The translations under genes and the position numbers were made by a program. A stretch of DNA of 5,554 nucleotides, taken from Bacteroidales bacterium 45-6. Lineage in GTDB: Bacteria > Bacteroidota > Bacteroidia > Bacteroidales > Dysgonomonadaceae. How positions within the stretch are numbered: position 1 is the first letter of the stretch; each line of letters begins with the position of its first letter. Positions 1 to 5,554 of the stretch are shown here, one piece after another. The stretch is from positions 1-5,554 of the forward strand of contig MKRS01000680.1 in NCBI GenBank assembly GCA_001897035.1. Reading direction: 5' to 3'. The notes below the pieces were generated by a model that saw only the letters and a program-made list of their open reading frames with translations, searched no databases and was not told the origin of the DNA.

Positions 1-717
1 GTAATAGATTTTTCCCGATTGCCACAACACCTGCACATCCTGCGCATGGGCTAACCGGTCGATCTCACCGATAATGCTGTTGTTGATGGTGCGTGCGCCC
101 AAACTACCGCCGACCACCAATATCGTTTTTTTCTCGGGGTCCAACCCAAAGAAAGCATAAGCCGCCTTTTTGTCTTCCACTTTTGCCAGCAGATTCTGAC
201 GGACAGGATTTCCCGTCAGCACAATTTTTTCTTTCGGGAAAAAACGCTCCATACCCTCGTAAGCGACGCATATCTTGGAAGCCCTCTTAGCCAACAATTT
301 GTTGGTGACTCCCGCATACGAATTCTGCTCCTGAATGAGGGTCGGAATGCCGAGTTTGGAAGCCATCTTCAATGTAGGACCGCTTGCATATCCCCCTACG
401 CCAATGGCAATGTCGGGAGCGAAGTCCTTCAAGGTTTTCTTCGCCAGGCGAAGGCTTTTCCGCAATTTAATCAACACGCCAATATTGCGCAGCAAGTGTT
501 TCCGGTCAAAGCCAGCGACAGGCAAACCAACTATCGGATACCCTGCGGCTGGAATCTTTTCCATTTCCATCCGGTTTTCGGCCCCGACAAAGAGTATTTC
601 AACGTCCGGAAAACGCTTTTTCAACGCTTCCGCAATCGACAGAGCCGGGAATATGTGTCCGCCTGTACCTCCTCCGCTGATAATGACTTTCATATCGTTT
701 GTTTCATTTTTATTCAT
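1..717 (-). CDS. murG: MurG, UDP-GlcNAc:lipid I GlcNAc transferase (N-terminal part, cut by window edge)
   Basis: MurG is a GT28-family glycosyltransferase that works peripherally on the inner face of the cytoplasmic membrane. It transfers GlcNAc from UDP-GlcNAc to lipid I, giving lipid II. The window holds 239 codons read from 717 down to 1; full proteins are about 360-375 residues, so the C-terminal UDP-GlcNAc-binding part is mostly missing. Visible landmarks are the Gly-rich loop GGGTGGH with its conserved His (residues 15-21), GVGGYASGP (106-114), QEQNSYAG with NK after it (129-140), TGNPVR (168-173), GGSLGAR (203-209), which opens the second Rossmann domain, and WQSGK (232-236). The ATG at 717 overlaps the ftsW stop (ATGAATAA), which suggests translational coupling. 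An in-frame ATG at 693 would start the protein MKVIISGGG and is the alternative; I prefer 717 because relatives carry a few residues before the first beta strand. The reading frame is intact and the family assignment is secure. Confidence 0.97.
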   Translation of the reverse strand, partial: MNKNETNDMKVIISGGGTGGHIFPALSIAEALKKRFPDVEILFVGAENRMEMEKIPAAGYPIVGLPVAGFDRKHLLRNIGVLIKLRKSLRLAKKTLKDFAPDIAIGVGGYASGPTLKMASKLGIPTLIQEQNSYAGVTNKLLAKRASKICVAYEGMERFFPKEKIVLTGNPVRQNLLAKVEDKKAAYAFFGLDPEKKTILVVGGSLGARTINNSIIGEIDRLAHAQDVQVLWQSGKIYY

Positions 718-1933
718 AAGCAACATTCGCAATATCCTCATCAACAGAAGCATCCGGCATTTCATCCTTCAGATTGGAACACGAAAGAATCATCCCGAAA
801 TAGATGCAGGTGATGATGGTGGACGTTCCTCCACGACTAATCAGCGGCAAAGGCTGTCCGGTGACCGGAATCAAATTCACGGCAACCGCCATGTTCATCA
901 AAGCCTGGATAACCAGCATTGTTGTAAGGCCCAAAATCAAGTATTTAGGAAACAGTTTGGGGCATTTGCTGGCCAAAATTCCGCCCCTGATAAGCAAGAA
1001 AAAATACAAGACAAGCACCACTAAACCGCCCACAAAACCAATTTCTTCTATGATGATGGCAAAAATAAAATCGGAATAGGCCTGCGGCAAAAAGTCGCGT
1101 TCGACACCGCTCCCCGGCAAACCGATCACCTTGTAGCCGTTAGAGATGGCTATTTTGGCGTGCGACACTTGAAAGTTCTCGTCGGTTATCTCGTATTCCA
1201 CCTTTTTGCCATTAACCGTCACATATTTGGGCTCACTAAAAGTTTCGGCTTCTTTTCCAGTAGAAAAGCGGTCGATACGGGCTTTCCAGGTAGTAAATCG
1301 ATCCGGGAGACTTTTTTCGGGAATGATTTTGATGGTGGCAAGGAGCAGAACCAAGGCAACCAGTCCTACAACACAGATCATCAACAGCTTCCTGATTTGA
1401 ACTTGCCCGATGAACATCATGATGAAGCAAACGGAAAAGACGAGAACGGCCGTTGACAGGTTTTCCGTCACGATGAGACCACAGGTGAAGGCAATCACGC
1501 CAATCATCCAATAAAACAGGGTGTTCTGGTTTTCTTCTTTTTGCTTGCTCAGCAAGAAGGCAATGGTGCCGATCAGCGATATTTTTGCAAACTCGGAAGG
1601 CTGGATGGTGAATCCCCCAATCCCGATCCATCGCTGCGCCCCGTTCACGTCTTGACCGAAGGCCAAAGCCACCACCAGCAAAAAGATGGAAGCCCCTAAT
1701 ATCAGGATCAATCCGGAAAAAAAACGGGTGGGAGTCCGTTGGATGAATATCACACAGAAGATGCCGATTATCAGGAAAAAGGCATGGCGCAGGATCGGTC
1801 CCCAATGATTCATGTGCTTGTAGGTGAGCGTGCTTGTGGCACTGAACACCGCCAACAACGAAATGATGCAGAGGGAAATAAAAATTCCCCATATCACTTT
1901 GTCACCCCTGAATATTCTACTAAAAAAGTCCAT
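710..1933 (-). CDS. ftsW: FtsW, septal SEDS-family peptidoglycan glycosyltransferase
   Basis: FtsW is a polytopic membrane protein that polymerises lipid II into glycan strands at the division septum, working with a class B penicillin-binding protein (FtsI/PBP3). From the ATG at 1933 the protein has 407 residues and about ten hydrophobic segments. SEDS-family marks are NGAQRW (97-102), QPSE (111-114), ENLSTA (157-162), the SDFIFA segment with the conserved Asp288 followed by EE (296-297), and PVTGQPLPLISRGGTS (356-371). The Arg in ISRGG replaces the Tyr usual in proteobacteria. FtsW is preferred over RodA because the gene sits between murD and murG. The start is uncertain: an in-frame ATG at 1990 directly follows the murD stop and would add 19 residues. 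I chose 1933 because MDFFSRIFRGDKVIWG matches the usual Bacteroidales N-terminus, with a short cytoplasmic segment before TM1. The extracellular loop around residues 229-279 looks enlarged. The short tail (387-407) is acidic. Confidence 0.95.
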   Translation of the reverse strand: MDFFSRIFRGDKVIWGIFISLCIISLLAVFSATSTLTYKHMNHWGPILRHAFFLIIGIFCVIFIQRTPTRFFSGLILILGASIFLLVVALAFGQDVNGAQRWIGIGGFTIQPSEFAKISLIGTIAFLLSKQKEENQNTLFYWMIGVIAFTCGLIVTENLSTAVLVFSVCFIMMFIGQVQIRKLLMICVVGLVALVLLLATIKIIPEKSLPDRFTTWKARIDRFSTGKEAETFSEPKYVTVNGKKVEYEITDENFQVSHAKIAISNGYKVIGLPGSGVERDFLPQAYSDFIFAIIIEEIGFVGGLVVLVLYFFLLIRGGILASKCPKLFPKYLILGLTTMLVIQALMNMAVAVNLIPVTGQPLPLISRGGTSTIITCIYFGMILSCSNLKDEMPDASVDEDIANVAYE

Positions 1934-1990
1934 ATCGCTTGAATGATTAATGACTTCGACGGCAAACAGCCCGAAGCCAACAGTCCGCAT

Positions 1991-3376
1991 CTACAATTTT
2001 CTCACGCAGGCCTTGAACTGGTCGCCGCGGTCTTCATAACTTTTGAACAAATCGAAACTGGCACAACAGGGAGACAAAAGCACCGTATCACCGGGCTCAG
2101 CGAGCTTATAGGCTTGATTCACGGCCTCTTCCATAGACGAAGTGTCGGCAATCTGTGACACCATGCCGTCAAAAAAGGCATGGAGTTTGGAATTGTCTGC
2201 ACCCAGATACACCAGGGCCCGGGCTTTCGATTTCACCAGTGCCTCGATTTCCGTATAATCATTTCCCTTGTCCTTGCCACCCAAAATCAGAACGACCTTG
2301 GTTTTCATGCTCTGGAGGGCATACCAGCAAGAGTTCACGTTCGTCGCCTTGGAATCGTTCACAAATTCTATTTCGTTCACCTTGGCCACTTTTTCCAGCC
2401 GGTGTTCTACTCCCTGAAAATCGCTCAGCGACTGTCTGAGGCTTTCGTCCTTAATATCAGCCAATTTTGCAGCGATACCCGAAGCCAACGAATTGTACAG
2501 GTTGTGTGTGCCTGTCAATGCCAACAAATCTTGTTCCATAGTGAATGTAGATTTGGAAGTGATTATTGTTAATTGATTGTCCGAAACATAAGCCGACGCC
2601 CCTTCTCTTTGATGATCCGAGAAAGCATACAATTGCGACTTAAGGGGATATTTTTTGAGTTCATCCACCACCACAGGATCATCCGCCCAAAAGATGAAAG
2701 CATCTTCCTCCGTCTGGTTGCGGGTGATACGCATTTTTGCATCCACATACTGTTGCATATCGTGGTCGTACCTGTCCATGTGGTCGGGAGTGATATTCAG
2801 CAAGATGGCCACATTCGCCCTGAAATCGTACATGTTTTCCAACTGGAAACTGCTAAGTTCCAGGATGTAATAGTCGTAATTTTCTTCCGCCACCTGACGG
2901 GCAAAGCTCCGTCCGATGTTTCCCCCTAAGCCAACATTCAAGCCTGCATTCTTGAAAATATAGTAGATCAGACTCGTAGTGGTTGTTTTGCCATTGCTGC
3001 CTGTGATGCAGATCATTTTGGCACGAGTGTAGCGGCCTGCAAATTCTATTTCGGAAAGGACAGGAATCCCTTTTTCGACAGCTCTCGCAATCAAGGGCGC
3101 ATAATTGGGGATGCCAGGACTTTTGATTATTTCTTTTGCCTGAAGGATTTTTTCCTCACTGTGCCCACTTTCCTCAAACGGAATTTGGTGAGCCGCCAAT
3201 TCGTCCTTGTATTTTTGCTGCAACACACCGCTATCCGAAAGGAATACATCAAAACCCTTTGCCTGTGCCAACACCGCCGAGCCAACGCCACTTTCGCCAC
3301 CACCTAAAACTACGATCAGGTCTTTGAGTGATGCAGCAGAAGAACTGTCCGTTATGTTAGATTCCGTATTTGCCAT
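1991..3376 (-). CDS. murD: MurD, UDP-MurNAc-L-alanine:D-glutamate ligase
   Basis: MurD is a cytoplasmic ATP-dependent Mur ligase that adds D-glutamate to UDP-MurNAc-L-alanine, the second amino acid of the peptidoglycan stem. The 461-residue protein is complete. The N-terminal Rossmann-like domain begins with VVLGGGESG (22-30). The central ATPase domain has the P-loop GSNGKTT (126-132), LELSSFQL (172-179), TPDHMDRY (196-203) and Lys214 in DAKMRI, the position of the carbamylated Lys of E. coli MurD. GTHNLYN (289-295) and HRLE (325-328) precede the C-terminal ligand-binding domain, which has NDSKATN (340-346), GGKDKG (366-371), and LSPCCASFD with FK and RGDQF (434-454). About 18 Ser/Thr-rich residues come before the first beta strand, slightly more than usual; no internal ATG, GTG or TTG before the Rossmann motif offers a better start, so 3376 stands. 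An A-rich leader precedes it. The stop at 1993-1991 directly abuts an ATG in the ftsW frame. Confidence 0.97.
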   Translation of the reverse strand: MANTESNITDSSSAASLKDLIVVLGGGESGVGSAVLAQAKGFDVFLSDSGVLQQKYKDELAAHQIPFEESGHSEEKILQAKEIIKSPGIPNYAPLIARAVEKGIPVLSEIEFAGRYTRAKMICITGSNGKTTTTSLIYYIFKNAGLNVGLGGNIGRSFARQVAEENYDYYILELSSFQLENMYDFRANVAILLNITPDHMDRYDHDMQQYVDAKMRITRNQTEEDAFIFWADDPVVVDELKKYPLKSQLYAFSDHQREGASAYVSDNQLTIITSKSTFTMEQDLLALTGTHNLYNSLASGIAAKLADIKDESLRQSLSDFQGVEHRLEKVAKVNEIEFVNDSKATNVNSCWYALQSMKTKVVLILGGKDKGNDYTEIEALVKSKARALVYLGADNSKLHAFFDGMVSQIADTSSMEEAVNQAYKLAEPGDTVLLSPCCASFDLFKSYEDRGDQFKACVRKL

Positions 3377-3393
3377 TTTTATTAATTTTATGA

Positions 3394-3446
3394 TTAAGCT
3401 GTTAGCTAGAAAGGAGCTATTGGCTAACAGCTATCAGCTAATAGCT
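3394..3446 (-). repeat. Tandem AGCTNNN heptamer array between mraY and murD
   Basis: On the minus strand, downstream of the mraY stop, five heptamers follow in exact 7-base phase: AGCTATT (3446), AGCTGAT (3439), AGCTGTT (3432), AGCCAAT (3425) and AGCTCCT (3418). Four extra bases (TTCT) break the phase, and AGCTAAC (3407) and AGCTTAA (3400) complete the array. Six of seven units keep AGCT exactly; the spacer is AT-rich. AGCT is its own reverse complement, so the array also forms hairpins: a perfect 10-base inverted repeat (3397-3406 with 3423-3432), and an alternative 11-base one with a single mismatch (3415-3425 with 3436-3446). These share bases and cannot form together. The array fills most of the 76-base gap. 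Its role is unknown. It could be an intergenic repeat family, an mRNA processing or stability element, or a site for a DNA-binding protein. Confidence 0.7.
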
Positions 3447-3451
3447 TTTTT
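3415..3451 (+). terminator. Terminator-like hairpin with T run, facing against the operon
   Basis: Read on the plus strand, an 11-base stem (3415-3425 with 3436-3446, ten Watson-Crick pairs and one G-U) closes a 10-base loop and runs straight into six Ts (3446-3451). That is the shape of an intrinsic terminator for plus-strand transcription, but no plus-strand gene precedes it. It could stop antisense transcription running into mraY. The stem is made only from the palindromic AGCT heptamers and is rather AT-rich, so the resemblance may be accidental. On the minus strand the same hairpin is not followed by a clean T tract, so it is not expected to end the operon transcript between mraY and murD. 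Confidence 0.25.
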
Positions 3452-3452
3452 C

Positions 3453-4712
3453 TCAACGCATTTTCAATGTCGCCAATGTCAGAACAGCCAAAATAATGCC
3501 GATCAACCAGAAGCGAACCACTATTTTGGATTCGGGGACAATGCGGATCGGTTTTTGCAACACGGCCTGTATGCCCGAATGCCCTGCTTTCTGAAAATGG
3601 TGGTGCAGGGGCGTCATCTTGAAAATGCGCCGCCCTGCACCGTATTTTTTCTTCGTGAATTTGAAATATACCACCTGCATCATCACCGAAAGGCTTTCTA
3701 CGAAGAAAACGCCGCACAGGATCGGCAGAAGCAATTCCTTGTGGATCAGCACGGCAAAAACGCCGATGATTCCCCCCAGGGTCAAGCTCCCGGTATCGCC
3801 CATAAACACTTGAGCGGGAAAAGAATTGTACCACAGGAAGCCGATCGTGGCCCCGATGAAGGCGGCCGCAAATATCACAAGTTCCTGTGTTCCAGGGATA
3901 TACATAATATTAAGGTATTGGGCAAATTCGGCGTGCCCCGACACATAAGCAAGGATTCCAAGCGTTATCCCAATGATGGCCGAAGTGCCTGTGGCCAAGC
4001 CATCGAGCCCATCGGTGAGGTTGGCCCCATTGGAAACCGCCGTGACAATGAAAATCACCACAATAACCAACAAGGCCCAGGCAGCCGGTTCCGAGTTCTT
4101 CCCCATAAAGGAAACGAATGACTCGTAGTCGAGGTTGTTGTTCTTCACGAAGGGGATGGTGGTCTGCGTGGACTTCACGTTTTCCACATACAGGTCAACT
4201 TGTTCCTTGTGCGCTCCCTGTTTTATTTCCACACGTTCGCGCGAAACCACTTGAGGGCTTGCATACATCACGATGCCCACAATCAGCCCCAAGCCAATCT
4301 GAGCGACGATCTTGAATTTGCCGTGAAGCCCTTCCTTGTCTTTCTTGAACACCTTGATGTAATCATCCAAAAAACCTAAGCCACCCAGCCAAACCGTGGT
4401 GACAAGCATCAAGATGATATAGACATTTCCCAGACGGCAAAAAAGCAAGGTCGGGATCAATATCGCGATGATGATGATGAGCCCGCCCATAGTCGGAGTT
4501 CCTTTCTTGGACATCTGCCCCTCCAAACCCAGGTCGCGCACCAATTCACCGATCTGCTGTTTCTGAAGCATGTCGATGATCCTTCGCCCGATCACCGTGG
4601 AGATAATGATGGAAAGAATCAATGCAATCGACGCTCTCGTGGAAACATAACGGAACATTCCCGCTCCGGGGATATCCAATTGATCCAAGTAATTGAATAG
4701 ATAATATAGCAT
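3453..4712 (-). CDS. mraY: MraY, phospho-MurNAc-pentapeptide translocase (lipid I synthase)
   Basis: MraY is an integral membrane enzyme that transfers phospho-MurNAc-pentapeptide from UDP to undecaprenyl phosphate, making lipid I on the cytoplasmic side with Mg2+. The complete protein has 419 residues, against about 360 in E. coli, with around ten transmembrane helices. Signature sites are all present: KKGTPTMGG (69-77), GFLDDYIK with the Asp116-Asp117 pair (113-120), [10 protein letters not shown] (231-240), [12 protein letters not shown] with Asp306 (303-314), and MTPLHHHF with the His triad 370-372. The extra length lies in a hydrophilic loop between the fourth and fifth helices (about 153-207) and in an insertion after the His triad (about 375-394). 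Both are probably lineage traits, since flanking motifs are undisturbed. The protein ends in the usual ATLK-type tail. The ATG at 4712 follows the murE stop after 25 AT-rich bases with no Shine-Dalgarno sequence or promoter visible. Confidence 0.98.
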   Translation of the reverse strand: MLYYLFNYLDQLDIPGAGMFRYVSTRASIALILSIIISTVIGRRIIDMLQKQQIGELVRDLGLEGQMSKKGTPTMGGLIIIIAILIPTLLFCRLGNVYIILMLVTTVWLGGLGFLDDYIKVFKKDKEGLHGKFKIVAQIGLGLIVGIVMYASPQVVSRERVEIKQGAHKEQVDLYVENVKSTQTTIPFVKNNNLDYESFVSFMGKNSEPAAWALLVIVVIFIVTAVSNGANLTDGLDGLATGTSAIIGITLGILAYVSGHAEFAQYLNIMYIPGTQELVIFAAAFIGATIGFLWYNSFPAQVFMGDTGSLTLGGIIGVFAVLIHKELLLPILCGVFFVESLSVMMQVVYFKFTKKKYGAGRRIFKMTPLHHHFQKAGHSGIQAVLQKPIRIVPESKIVVRFWLIGIILAVLTLATLKMR

Positions 4713-4737
4713 ATTCTTAGTTGTTTCGGATGTTTAT

Positions 4738-5554
4738 TTACTTGCTAATGATGCTCCTCACTACTTCCCGATCGTCGAAATGGCGTTTCACGCCTTTCAC
4801 ATCCTGATAGTCTTCGTGGCCTTTTCCCGCAATGAGTATCACGTCGCCGTTCTGAGCCAAGGCGCAAGCTGTCTTGATGGCCTGTTCCCGGTCAACGATG
4901 GAAAGGGTGTTCTTCAATTGCTCGGAGGTGAGCCCGTCTTCCATGTCGTGGATAATCATTTCCGGCTCTTCAAAACGGGGATTATCTGACGTCAGAATCA
5001 CCTGGTCGCTCAACCGGACAGCCTCCCGAGCCATAATCGGCCGTTTTGTCTTGTCGCGGTTTCCTCCGCAACCAACCACGCTAATCACCCGGCCTTTTCC
5101 TTCCAGCACATCGTGGATGGCGGTCAACACATTCGTCAACGCGTCGGGTGTGTGGGCATAATCGACAATCGCGGTAAAGCCTTTTGGCGCGCGGATGGTC
5201 TCGAAGCGGCCCGAAACGGGCTTCAACTGGCTGAGAACCACCAATGCCTGCTCGGGATCTTGTCCCAGCAAAACCGTGGCACCATAGACGGCAAGCAGGT
5301 TGTAAACATTGAAAACTCCCACAAATTGCACCTCCAGTTCCTTGTCGTTGATCGTGATGGAAGTGCCGTCGAAGTGTTTTTCAATGATCCGGGCCTTGAA
5401 GTCGGCCAACGACCTCACGGAATAGGTATGTTTCGAGGCTTTGGTGTTTTGCAGCATCACCAGACCGTTTTTGTCATCGATATTGGTCAGCGCAAAGGCA
5501 GAAGCCGGCAGGTTGTCGAAGAAAGCTTTTTTCGCCTTAGGTAATTTTCCATCG
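4738..5554 (-). CDS. murE: MurE, UDP-MurNAc-L-Ala-D-Glu:meso-diaminopimelate ligase (C-terminal part, cut by window edge)
   Basis: MurE is a cytoplasmic ATP-dependent Mur ligase that adds the third residue of the stem peptide. The last 271 codons are visible, from 5553 down to the TAA at 4740-4738. Full proteins are about 480-500 residues, so the N-terminal domain and the ATP P-loop lie beyond the right edge. The frame runs open to the edge; the GTG at 5460 and ATG at 5457 are internal, not starts. Visible family sites, numbered from the edge, are GVFNVYN (79-85), GRFE (115-118), VDYAHTP (130-136), [12 protein letters not shown] (161-172), DNPRFEEP (190-197) and GKGHE (243-247). The Arg of DNPR contacts the free carboxylate of meso-diaminopimelate in characterised MurE enzymes, whereas lysine-adding enzymes carry other residues there, so meso-DAP is the inferred substrate. 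mraY follows after 25 bases, with no murF between. Confidence 0.97.
   Translation of the reverse strand, partial: DGKLPKAKKAFFDNLPASAFALTNIDDKNGLVMLQNTKASKHTYSVRSLADFKARIIEKHFDGTSITINDKELEVQFVGVFNVYNLLAVYGATVLLGQDPEQALVVLSQLKPVSGRFETIRAPKGFTAIVDYAHTPDALTNVLTAIHDVLEGKGRVISVVGCGGNRDKTKRPIMAREAVRLSDQVILTSDNPRFEEPEMIIHDMEDGLTSEQLKNTLSIVDREQAIKTACALAQNGDVILIAGKGHEDYQDVKGVKRHFDDREVVRSIISK

Larger units (their letters stand above)
1..5554 (-). other. Part of the dcw (division and cell wall) operon
   Basis: Five co-directional genes run murE, mraY, murD, ftsW, murG with gaps of 25 and 76 bases, 57 bases (or none, depending on the ftsW start), and an 8-base overlap. The order is that of the classic dcw cluster, minus the murF that lies between murE and mraY in E. 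coli. I found no match to the Bacteroidota promoter pattern (TTTG near -33, TAnnTTTG near -7) in the gaps, so one long transcript starting upstream of the window is inferred. By family precedent, ftsI and the mraZ/rsmH genes would be expected beyond the right edge, and murC, ftsQ, ftsA and ftsZ beyond the left. Confidence 0.85.

Noticed and set aside
335..1024. Open frame on the plus strand (about 229 codons) antisense to murG and ftsW
   Set aside because: It lies opposite two well-supported genes and has no recognisable domain; shadow frame.
1236..1892. Second minus-strand open frame (about 218 codons) inside ftsW
   Set aside because: Same strand, different frame from ftsW; rich in His, Arg and Cys without the hydrophobic pattern of a real protein. 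ftsW itself is intact, so this is not a frameshifted piece.
1934..1990. Possible promoter for ftsW in the spacer after murD (a TTTG at the right kind of distance)
   Set aside because: No TAnnTTTG-type -7 element follows at the right spacing, so a lone TTTG is not enough.
3377..3396. Possible promoter directly upstream of murD
   Set aside because: The stretch is only A/T-rich leader; no TTTG-type elements were found on the minus strand.
3394..3446. CRISPR array or mobile-element end as an explanation for the heptamers
   Set aside because: Units are 7 bases with no 25-40 base repeats or unique spacers, and no transposase gene, target duplication or terminal inverted repeats are present.
3424..3834. 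Minus-strand open frame (136 codons) overlapping the end of mraY and the gap
   Set aside because: Out of frame with an intact mraY; no family resemblance; Arg-rich shadow composition.
3207..4121. Long open frame on the plus strand (about 304 codons) across the murD start, the gap and the end of mraY
   Set aside because: It is antisense to two clear Mur-pathway genes, has a biased His/Gln/Asn/Arg-rich composition, resembles no family I know and shows no start context. It is a shadow of the coding strand.
5455..5460. A start for murE at 5460 or 5457
   Set aside because: The frame continues upstream without a stop to the window edge and encodes conserved MurE sequence ([20 protein letters not shown]), so these codons are internal.

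Overview
The window is a stretch of the conserved division and cell-wall (dcw) cluster of a Bacteroidota bacterium, most likely of the order Bacteroidales. All five genes lie on the minus strand, so transcription runs from high to low coordinates: murE (C-terminal part, cut by the right edge), mraY, murD, ftsW, murG (N-terminal part, cut by the left edge). The taxonomic inference rests on several points: the order murE-mraY-murD-ftsW-murG without murF, the long MraY (419 residues) with extra loop sequence, the ISRGGTS variant of the FtsW signature, A-rich leaders without clear Shine-Dalgarno sequences, and close resemblance to remembered Bacteroides-type proteins. The genus cannot be named from sequence alone.

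Layout from transcription upstream to downstream: murE ends at 4738. A 25-base gap follows, then mraY (4712 to 3453). A 76-base gap holds a short tandem array of AGCTNNN heptamers and an A-rich leader. Then come murD (3376 to 1991), ftsW (probable start 1933, stop at 710) and murG (717 to beyond position 1), which overlaps the end of ftsW by 8 bases. There is no gene-free stretch over 100 bases and I see no convincing promoter inside the window. The genes are therefore probably one polycistronic unit whose promoter lies upstream, outside the window.

The genes work in one pathway. MurD adds D-Glu to UDP-MurNAc-L-Ala, and MurE then adds the third stem residue (meso-diaminopimelate, judged from its DNPR motif). 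After MurF, which is not encoded here, MraY loads the muramyl-pentapeptide onto undecaprenyl phosphate to give lipid I. MurG adds GlcNAc to give lipid II, and FtsW polymerises lipid II into glycan at the septum.

I found no unknown biological system. The coding content is core and intact. The only non-coding structure that stands out is the heptamer array between mraY and murD, with its alternative hairpins. Lineage-type insertions in FtsW and MraY are smaller points of interest.
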